From an uncultured Caulobacterales bacterium (GTDB lineage: Bacteria > Pseudomonadota > Alphaproteobacteria > Caulobacterales > Caulobacteraceae): a stretch of 33,198 nucleotides of DNA. Below, one piece after another: positions 26,450 to 33,198 of this stretch. Numbering within the stretch: the stretch's first letter is position 1; each line of letters starts with the position of its first letter. Under the pieces are notes generated by a model, which had not been told where the DNA came from, searched no databases, and saw only the letters and a list, made by a program, of their open reading frames with translations. Location of the stretch: assembly GCA_903851655.1 (NCBI GenBank), contig CAINOV010000210.1, positions 1 through 33,198 on the forward strand, given 5' to 3'. The translations under genes and the position numbers were made by a program.

Positions 26450-27483
26450 CCGAACCCATGCGCGGCCTGTCCAAGCTGAAGCCCGAGACCGGCATCTGGC
26501 GGGTCACGGCGCCCGTGCCGACCCCGGGGCCGGAGGACGTGCTGATCCGCGTCCGCCGCACAGCCATCTGCGGCACCGATGTGCACATCTACAAGTGGGA
26601 CGACTGGGCCGCGCGGACGATCCCGACGCCCATGATCGTCGGCCATGAGTTCTCCGGCGAGATCGTCGAGATCGGCGCCCGGGTCGACCGCCCCCTGCGC
26701 GTGGGCCAGCGCGTCTCCGGCGAAGGGCATATCGTCAACCTGCATTCCGCCGCCAGCCGGGCCGGCCGGTTCCACCTGGATCCGGAAACCCGGGGCGTGG
26801 GAGTCAATCGCCAGGGGGCGTTTGCGGACTATCTCTGCATCCCGGCCTTCAATGTGGTTCCCCTGCCGGAGGAGGTCAGCTTCGACGTGGGCGCCCTTCT
26901 CGATCCGTTCGGCAACGCCGTTCACACGGCCCAGCAGTTCGACCTGATGGGCGAGGACGTGCTGATCACCGGCGCCGGTCCGATCGGGGCGATGGCCGCC
27001 GCCGTCGCCCGGCGCGCAGGGGCCCGCAGCGTGGTCATCACCGACCAGAACGACCTGCGGCTGCAGATCGCCGCGCGCCTGGCGGACGTGCGCCCCGTGA
27101 ACATCCTCAAGGAGGACCTGCGGGACGTGATGGCCGAGCTGCGCATCGACAACGGCTTCGCCGTGGCTCTGGAGATGTCCGGCGCCCCGCCGGCGATCAA
27201 CCAGGCCATCGACGTGCTGGGCATGGGCGGCCGGATGGCGATGCTGGGCATTCCCCCGGGGGATGCGACGGTGAACTGGTCGGACATCATCATGAAGGCC
27301 CTGAAGATCCACGGGGTCTATGGCCGGGAGATGTTCGAGACCTGGCGCAAGATGTTCGGCCTGATCCGCGGCGGGCTGGATCTCGAGCCGCTGATCACTC
27401 ACCGTTTCCCGATGGAGGACTTCCAGCCGGGCTTTGACGCGGCGGTCTCCGGCCAGGCGGGCAAGGTCGTGCTGTCCTGGTAG
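26446..27483 (+). CDS. tdh: L-threonine 3-dehydrogenase
   Basis: '[40 protein letters not shown]', '[35 protein letters not shown]', '[16 protein letters not shown]'; overlaps kbl by ATGA. Confidence 0.97.
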   Translation: MTEPMRGLSKLKPETGIWRVTAPVPTPGPEDVLIRVRRTAICGTDVHIYKWDDWAARTIPTPMIVGHEFSGEIVEIGARVDRPLRVGQRVSGEGHIVNLHSAASRAGRFHLDPETRGVGVNRQGAFADYLCIPAFNVVPLPEEVSFDVGALLDPFGNAVHTAQQFDLMGEDVLITGAGPIGAMAAAVARRAGARSVVITDQNDLRLQIAARLADVRPVNILKEDLRDVMAELRIDNGFAVALEMSGAPPAINQAIDVLGMGGRMAMLGIPPGDATVNWSDIIMKALKIHGVYGREMFETWRKMFGLIRGGLDLEPLITHRFPMEDFQPGFDAAVSGQAGKVVLSW

Positions 27484-27493
27484 GCAGACGCTG

Positions 27494-27513
27494 GGGTCCG
27501 TCGCCGCGGACCC
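27494..27513 (+). terminator. candidate hairpin between tdh and the peptidase gene
   Basis: GGGTCCG-TCGCCG-CGGACCC, 7-bp perfect stem starting 10 bp after the tdh stop. No T-tract. Confidence 0.4.
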
Positions 27514-27575
27514 TAGCCTCCGGCCCCGAATGCAGCATAGTCTGCACGCGAAGGTGTCACCGGAGTTTCAACCCC

Positions 27576-29858
27576 ATGTCGTTGTCCACGTCCCTGTTTG
27601 CCGGCGTCGCCGCGGGCCTCATGCTCACGGCCGCCGCCGGCGCGTCCGCCGGGCCGATGATCGGCTTCACGCCCCAGGGCGCGGCCACGGAACAGGCGCT
27701 GGAGAGCCGGTTCGACCAGGCCCTCAGCGGCGAGGAGATGAAGGGCTGGCTGGAGACGATGTCGTCGGAGCCGAACCATGTGGGCTCCCCCCATGACAAG
27801 GCCAATGCCGAGCTGATGCTGGCCAAGTTCAAGTCCTGGGGCTGGGACGCCCGGATCGAGACCTTCGACATCCTCTATCCCACGCCGATTGCGGAAAAGC
27901 TGGAGCTGCTGGGGTCCCGTCCCTTCACCGCCGCCCTGCACGAAACCCCGGTGGAGGGGGACCGCACGTCGGGCAAGACCGCCACCGCCCTGCCACCCTA
28001 TGTGGCCTACCAGGGCGACGGCGACGTGACCGCCGACATCGTCTATGTGAACTACGGCATGCCCGAGGACTACAAGGCGCTGGAGCGCCTGGGCGTCTCG
28101 GTCAAGGGCAAGATCGTCCTCGCCCGCTACGGCGCCGGCTGGCGCGGCCTGAAGCCGCAGCTGGCCGAAGAACACGGCGCCGCAGGCTGCCTGATCTTCT
28201 CCGATCCCGCCGACGACGGCTACGCCACCGATGACGTCTGGCCCAAGGGCGGCCAGCGTCCGCCGCAGGGGGTGCAGCGCGGCTCGGTGCAGAAGATGAT
28301 GATCTATGCCGGCGACCCGCTGACGCCCGGCGTCGGCGCCACCAAGGACGCCAAGCGCCTGACCCGCGAGACGGCGCAGACCATCCTTCACATCCCCGCC
28401 CTGCCGATCTCCTACGCCGACGCCCAGCCGTTCCTCGAGGCCATGGGCGGCCCGCTGGCGCCGCGCAACTTCCGCGGGGCGCTGCCGATCACCTATCGGG
28501 TGGGCGGCGCCGGCGCGGCCTCGGCCCATCTGCTGGTCAAGTCCGACTGGAGCCTCAAGCCCATCTACGACGTGATCGCGGTGATGAAGGGCAAGGAGTA
28601 TCCCGACCAGTGGGTGGTCCGCGGCAACCACCATGACGGCTGGGTGTTCGGCGCCACCGATCCCCTGTCGGGCAATGTCGTGCTGATGGAGGAGGCCAAG
28701 GCCATCGGCGCCCTGGCCAGGACCGGCTGGCGGCCGAAGCGCACCCTGGTCTACGCCAGCTGGGACGCAGAGGAGCCGGGCCTGATCGGCTCCACCGAAT
28801 GGGCGGAGGCGCATGCGGACGAGCTGCAGAAGAAGGCCGTCGCCTACATCAATTCGGATTCCAATGACCGGGGCTATCTGGGCGCCGAAGGCAGCCACAG
28901 CCTCCAGACCCTGATGAACCAGGTCGCCGGCGACGTGCCCGACCCAGAGACCGGCGTGTCGGTGGCCCAGCGCCAGCGCGCCCTGGCGGAGGTCGAGGGC
29001 GCCCGCCCCGGCGCGCGGGAGGACGTCAAGCTCGTGGCCCGCATCGCCGCCGAGGGAGGCGAGCTTCCCCTGGCCCCCCTGGGGTCTGGATCCGACTACA
29101 GCGCCTTCATCCAGCACCTGGGGGTCGCCTCGATCAATCTCGGCTTCGGCGGCGAGGGCGAGATGGGCGGGGTCTATCACTCCATCTATGACAGCTATGA
29201 CCACTATCTGCGCTATGGCGACCCGACCTTCCGCTACGAGGTGGCGCTGGCCCAGACCGCCGGTCGCGTGATGTTGCGGCTGGCAGACGCCGACGCGCCG
29301 CCGATGCGGCTGCAACCGGTGTCCGCCGGCGTTGCGCACTACCTCAAGGAAGTGAAGCAACTCGTTGAAAAGACAAAGACGGAAGACGCCCAGCTGAGCG
29401 CCCTGATCGCGTCGAAGGCCTATAGCCTGGCCGACGACCCCACCCACCCGACGCAACCGCCGCAGGCGGAGGCGCCGGTCGTGGCGCTGGACTTTGCCGC
29501 CCTCGACGCCGCCAGCGAGCGCCTGTCCCGGGCGACCGCCGCGTTCGACACAGCCTATTCCGCTGCGCTGGGCCATCTGTCCCGCAAGCAGCAGGCGGCG
29601 CTGGAGCCGGTGATGTCCGGGCTGGAGCAGGCCCTGACCGCGCCGGAGGGCCTGCCCGGCCGGCCCTGGTTCCATCACATGATCTATGCGCCGGGCATGC
29701 TGACCGGCTATGGCGCCAAGACCCTGCCCGGCGTGCGGGAGGCCATCGAAAGCCGTCGCTGGTCCGAGGCCCAGACCTATATCGCGGTGGTCGCCCGGAC
29801 GCTGGACGGCTATTCCGACCGTCTCGAAAAGACCGTCGTCAGCCTCAAGGCGCAATAG
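27576..29858 (+). CDS. secreted M28-family metallopeptidase with PA domain (glutamate carboxypeptidase II-like)
   Basis: Signal peptide; PA-like 'VKGKIVLARYGAGWRGLKPQLAEEHGAAGCLIFSDPADDGY'; peptidase 'VRGNHHDGWVFGATDPLSGNVVLMEEAKA', 'YASWDAEEPGLIGSTEWAE', 'GSGSDYSAFIQHLGVASINLGF', 'YHSIYDSYDHY'; C-terminal dimerisation-like helices. Confidence 0.94.
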   Translation: MSLSTSLFAGVAAGLMLTAAAGASAGPMIGFTPQGAATEQALESRFDQALSGEEMKGWLETMSSEPNHVGSPHDKANAELMLAKFKSWGWDARIETFDILYPTPIAEKLELLGSRPFTAALHETPVEGDRTSGKTATALPPYVAYQGDGDVTADIVYVNYGMPEDYKALERLGVSVKGKIVLARYGAGWRGLKPQLAEEHGAAGCLIFSDPADDGYATDDVWPKGGQRPPQGVQRGSVQKMMIYAGDPLTPGVGATKDAKRLTRETAQTILHIPALPISYADAQPFLEAMGGPLAPRNFRGALPITYRVGGAGAASAHLLVKSDWSLKPIYDVIAVMKGKEYPDQWVVRGNHHDGWVFGATDPLSGNVVLMEEAKAIGALARTGWRPKRTLVYASWDAEEPGLIGSTEWAEAHADELQKKAVAYINSDSNDRGYLGAEGSHSLQTLMNQVAGDVPDPETGVSVAQRQRALAEVEGARPGAREDVKLVARIAAEGGELPLAPLGSGSDYSAFIQHLGVASINLGFGGEGEMGGVYHSIYDSYDHYLRYGDPTFRYEVALAQTAGRVMLRLADADAPPMRLQPVSAGVAHYLKEVKQLVEKTKTEDAQLSALIASKAYSLADDPTHPTQPPQAEAPVVALDFAALDAASERLSRATAAFDTAYSAALGHLSRKQQAALEPVMSGLEQALTAPEGLPGRPWFHHMIYAPGMLTGYGAKTLPGVREAIESRRWSEAQTYIAVVARTLDGYSDRLEKTVVSLKAQ

Positions 29859-29909
29859 CCGCCCGCGGGCGATCATCTGCAATATTGGCGTCAGAAGGGG
29901 ATCAGACGC

Positions 29910-31286
29910 GTGACCACCGACCAGGCTGCCGGGACTGTCCAGGAACTGGGCAAGTCCCTGAAATCACGCCATGTGGCCATGATCTCCATCGGCGGGATCA
30001 TCGGCGCCGGGCTGTTTGTCGGCTCCAGCGCCGCCATTTCCAGCGTCGGGCCGGCCATCATTGTCAGCTACACCCTGGCGGGGCTGGTGGTGCTGATGGT
30101 CATGCGCATGCTGGGGGAGATGGCCGTCGCCTACCCCCATATCGGCTCGTTCACCGAGTTCGCGCGTCTGGGCCTGGGCAACTGGGCCGGCTTCACCAAT
30201 GGCTGGCTGTACTGGTACTTCTGGGCCATCGTCGCGGCCATCGAGGCCATAGCCGGCGCCAAGATCATCCACGACTGGGTCCCGGAACTGCCGATCTGGG
30301 TGATCGGCTGGGGCCTGCTGGCCATGATGACGGCCGTCAATCTGATGTCGACGGGCTCTTACGGCGAGTTCGAGTTCTGGTTCGCGTCCCTGAAGGTGGC
30401 GGCGATCATCGCCTTCATCCTGGTCGGCCTGGTGTTCGTCCTCGGGCATGATCCCGTGGCCCATGTCGCCAACCTGAGCCAGGACGGCGGTTTCGCCCCG
30501 TTCGGCGTCTCGGCGGTGCTGAGCGGCGTGGTGGCGGTGATCTTCGCCCTCTGCGGCGCAGAGATCGCCACCATCGCCGCGGCGGAAAGCCCGGAGCCCG
30601 CTCGCACCATCGCCAACATGACCGGCTCGGTCGTGGTCCGGATCCTGCTGTTCTACATCGGCTCGATCAGCCTCATCCTGATGGTCGTCCCCTGGCGGCA
30701 GATCCATTCCGGCGACAGCCCCTTCGCCGTGGCGCTGGAGACCATGAACGTGCCGGCGGCCGCCTTCGCCATGAAGATCGTGGTGCTGACCGCGGTCCTG
30801 TCCTGCCTGAACTCGGCGATCTATGTGTGCTCCCGGGTCATGTTCACCCTGTCGGCCCGGGGGGATGCGCCCAAGGCCCTGGTGAAGCTGAACGGGCGCA
30901 AGGTTCCCGCCCGCGCCATCCTGTTCTGCAGCCTGTTCGGCTATGTGGCGATCTTCGCCTCGGTGGTGTCGCCGGAAAAGGTGTTCGCCTTCCTGGTCAA
31001 CGCCTCGGGCGCCATCATGCTGGTGGTCTATCTGATCACGGCCCTGGCCCAGATCCGCCTGCGACGGCATCTGGAGCGCACGGCCCCCGACCGGCTGGGG
31101 GTCCGGGTGTGGCTGTTCCCGGCGGCCAGCTATGTCACCGTGGCCGCCATGGTCGCCGTAGTGATCGCCATGATCATCACGCCCGCCCGGGCAGTGGAGG
31201 CGTGGTCCAGCCTCGCCGTGGTGGCGGCGGTTCTCGCGCTCTACGCGGTGTTCCGCCTGGGACGGGGCGGAAAGGTGGAGATCTGA
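29910..31286 (+). CDS. APC-superfamily amino acid permease (AAT/GabP-like)
   Basis: 'LKSRHVAMISIGGIIGAGLFVGSSAAISSVGPAIIVSYTLAGLVVLMVMRMLGEMAVAYPHIGSFTEFA', about 12 TM; GTG start. Confidence 0.94.
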   Translation: MTTDQAAGTVQELGKSLKSRHVAMISIGGIIGAGLFVGSSAAISSVGPAIIVSYTLAGLVVLMVMRMLGEMAVAYPHIGSFTEFARLGLGNWAGFTNGWLYWYFWAIVAAIEAIAGAKIIHDWVPELPIWVIGWGLLAMMTAVNLMSTGSYGEFEFWFASLKVAAIIAFILVGLVFVLGHDPVAHVANLSQDGGFAPFGVSAVLSGVVAVIFALCGAEIATIAAAESPEPARTIANMTGSVVVRILLFYIGSISLILMVVPWRQIHSGDSPFAVALETMNVPAAAFAMKIVVLTAVLSCLNSAIYVCSRVMFTLSARGDAPKALVKLNGRKVPARAILFCSLFGYVAIFASVVSPEKVFAFLVNASGAIMLVVYLITALAQIRLRRHLERTAPDRLGVRVWLFPAASYVTVAAMVAVVIAMIITPARAVEAWSSLAVVAAVLALYAVFRLGRGGKVEI

Positions 31287-31290
31287 CCGA

Positions 31291-32193
31291 TCAATCGGCC
31301 GGGCTGGCGGCGCTCGTCGCCTTGGCCCGGTCCTTGACCGGCACATCCAGGTCGCAGACGGTGAAATCCGGACCCTTGCGGTCCTTGATCACCGCCGACG
31401 TGGCCATGAAGTTCGCAGACTTCAGGCTCAGGCGCGACAGGGCGACGCTTTCGCCTGGCGGCAGGTCCGATCCCAGGCGCACCCGGGTCATCTTGTCCTG
31501 CGGCGGCGTCACCGGCTCGCCCACCTTGATCAGGCGGACGAATTCCAGCCCCTGCAGCACCCGTCCGAACGCCGTGTAGCGCTGGTCGATGGAGGCGGAA
31601 GTCTGGCGGATGATGAAGAACTGGCTGTTGGCCGAGTCCGGCTTGTCCGCCCGGGCCATGCCCAGGACGCCCGGGCAGAACATACCCCAGGCCGACACCG
31701 AGCCGGACGCGCTCATGCTGAGCAGGGTGTCGGACTGGCTGCCCACCGGCATGGCGCCCAGGAAGCCCGTGGTCTGGCCATGATCCACGGTCAGGGGCGC
31801 GAAATCGGTGGCGGGGGTTCGACGGAACGTGAATTCCGCCGCCAGGTCCGGCAGGGTCGACCCGCCGGTGCCGGTGTTGGTGGGATCCCCCGTCTGGGCC
31901 ATGAACTGGTCGATCACCCGGAAGAAGGTCTGGCCGTCATAGAAGTGCTGGCGGGCGAGGGTCTTGATCCGCTCCACGGTCAGGGGCGCCAGCGACGGAT
32001 AGAGCTCGGCGACGATCCGGCCGCGGGTGGTGTCGATCACCAGAAGATTGTCCGGATCCACCTGGACCCAGTCGCTCTCCTGCACCGCAGGAACCGGCGG
32101 CGGACCGACAGGCTTCTTCGGCTTGGCGACGGCGGGGGCGGCGACAAGACTTCCGGCGACCGCAGCGGCCAGCATCATGCGAAAAGAGATCAT
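31291..32193 (-). CDS. cyclophilin-type peptidylprolyl isomerase (exported)
   Basis: Signal peptide; 'TTRGRIVAELYPSLAPLTVERIKTLARQHFYDGQTFFRVIDQFMAQTGDPTNTGTGGS', 'NSQFFIIRQTSASIDQRYTAFGRVLQGLEFV'. Confidence 0.95.
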   Translation of the reverse strand: MISFRMMLAAAVAGSLVAAPAVAKPKKPVGPPPVPAVQESDWVQVDPDNLLVIDTTRGRIVAELYPSLAPLTVERIKTLARQHFYDGQTFFRVIDQFMAQTGDPTNTGTGGSTLPDLAAEFTFRRTPATDFAPLTVDHGQTTGFLGAMPVGSQSDTLLSMSASGSVSAWGMFCPGVLGMARADKPDSANSQFFIIRQTSASIDQRYTAFGRVLQGLEFVRLIKVGEPVTPPQDKMTRVRLGSDLPPGESVALSRLSLKSANFMATSAVIKDRKGPDFTVCDLDVPVKDRAKATSAASPAD

Positions 32194-32206
32194 CGGACTC
32201 GTTCTG

Positions 32207-32725
32207 TCAGGACTTGCGCGCGGCCACGGCGGCCGCGGCGTATTTGGCTTGGACCCGCGGCGCGACGCCGGGGCTGACGAAACCGCTGATATCGCCGTTC
32301 AGCCGCGCGATTTCCTTCACCAGGCGGGACGCGATCGCCTGATGCCGCGGATCGGCCATAAGAAACACGGTCTCGATGTCGCGGTTCAGTTGCTGGTTCA
32401 TGGCCGTCATCTGGAATTCGTACTCGAAATCCGCCACGGCGCGAAGCCCGCGGACGATGACGGTGGCGCCGACACTCTCTGCAAAATGCATCAGAAGGTT
32501 CTCGAACGGCACGGCGACGATCTTGGCCGCCCCCGGCGTCTGCAGGTGGGCGGTCTCGGACATGACCATGTCTACCCGCTCATCCAGGCTGAATAATGGC
32601 CCCTTGTCGCGGTTGATGGCGATGCCGATGACCAGCCGGTCCACCAGCTTCACCGCCCGGCCGATGATGTCGAGGTGGCCGTTGGTGATGGGATCGAAGG
32701 TCCCGGGATACAATCCAATCCGCAT
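32207..32725 (-). CDS. coaD: phosphopantetheine adenylyltransferase
   Basis: MRIGLYPGTFDPITNGHLDIIGRAVKLVDRLVIGIA..., 'VIVRGLRAVADFEYEFQMTAMNQQLNRDIETVFLMA'. Confidence 0.98.
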   Translation of the reverse strand: MRIGLYPGTFDPITNGHLDIIGRAVKLVDRLVIGIAINRDKGPLFSLDERVDMVMSETAHLQTPGAAKIVAVPFENLLMHFAESVGATVIVRGLRAVADFEYEFQMTAMNQQLNRDIETVFLMADPRHQAIASRLVKEIARLNGDISGFVSPGVAPRVQAKYAAAAVAARKS

Positions 32726-32769
32726 CGTGTCCGCCCCTCTCCGCTTCCCTGGCCGGTCTGGCCGCCGAC

Positions 32770-33198
32770 CTATTCCGAGATCGGGGCGATCGGTTCGTCG
32801 GTCGAAGCCTCGTCCGTGTCATCGCCGCTATCGGTTTCGGCCAGACGCTCGACGGACACAACCCGTTCTCCGTCGCCAGTGCGGAAAATATTGACGCCCT
32901 GCGTGTTTCGGGCCGCAATCCGCACCTGGCCCGCGGGCACCCGGATCAGCTGGCCGCCATCTGTGACCAGGAGGATGTCGTCGCCCTCCTCTACCGGGAA
33001 GCTGGCGGCCAGGCGACCGCCGCGGCGGGTGAGATCGTGGGCCACCAGCCCCTGACCGCCCCGTCCGGTGCACCGATAGTCGAAGGACGATGTCCGCTTG
33101 CCCAGACCCGTGTCGGTGACCGTCAGGATCAGCTGTTCGGCGGCGCCCATGGCGATCAGCCGCTCCATCCCCACCTCGGTGTCGCCGACCTCGGCCTC
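32770..33198 (-). CDS. gyrA: DNA gyrase subunit A, C-terminal part (runs off the window)
   Basis: 'ILTVTDTGLGKRTSSFDYRCTGRGGQGLVAHDLTRRGGRLAASFPVEEGDDILLVTDGGQLIRVPAGQVRIAARNTQGVNIFRTGDGERVVSVERLAE': gyrA C-terminal blade with acidic tail. Confidence 0.95.
   Translation of the reverse strand, partial: EAEVGDTEVGMERLIAMGAAEQLILTVTDTGLGKRTSSFDYRCTGRGGQGLVAHDLTRRGGRLAASFPVEEGDDILLVTDGGQLIRVPAGQVRIAARNTQGVNIFRTGDGERVVSVERLAETDSGDDTDEASTDEPIAPISE

Noticed and set aside
27513-29882. 789-aa minus-strand ORF
   Set aside because: Exact antisense shadow of the M28 peptidase; composition typical of a non-coding complement frame.
1-33198. CRISPR arrays, prophage, transposases, toxin-antitoxin or restriction systems
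   Set aside because: Looked for regularly spaced repeats and characteristic proteins; none seen.

Overview
This 33.2 kb, high-GC window looks like an ordinary alphaproteobacterial chromosome segment. Gene content and style resemble Caulobacteraceae (Brevundimonas/Caulobacter/Phenylobacterium), but that placement is inference from protein style, not a search. It is bounded by metG (N-terminal part, minus strand) at the left edge and gyrA (C-terminal part, minus strand) at the right edge, followed on the minus strand by coaD and a cyclophilin gene. Between them I can support: a histidine phosphatase, a small lipoprotein, a hybrid histidine kinase, two alpha/beta hydrolases, a small protein with a Lys-Glu repeat tail, a degenerate receiver protein, an MFS transporter, cytochrome b561, an lmo0937-like microprotein, a spermidine-synthase-like methyltransferase, an orphan sugar transferase, a HisKA_2 kinase/single-domain response regulator pair, an RcnB/glycine-zipper protein, an NAD-dependent epimerase, decayed gene remnants, a di-heme cytochrome c, an ArsR/SRPBCC pair, several small envelope proteins, tRNA-Thr(TGT), a quinone-oxidoreductase-like ADH, a conserved hypothetical, and a serine/threonine catabolism block (sdaA, XRE-cupin regulator, kbl-tdh, M28 peptidase, APC permease). 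I found no CRISPR array, prophage, transposase or obvious defence island. The most interesting items are: (i) a receiver protein with Asp->Glu and Lys->Arg substitutions and a C-terminal FliM-like 'DQSDIDAMLN' motif; (ii) shared ATTCC-N8-GGA / TATATTGGA motifs in the sdaA/XRE and kbl promoter regions; (iii) two genes whose best starts appear non-canonical (CTG, ATC); (iv) a gene graveyard at 15.17-15.95 kb; and (v) an unexplained AT-richer stretch at the 3' side of tRNA-Thr.
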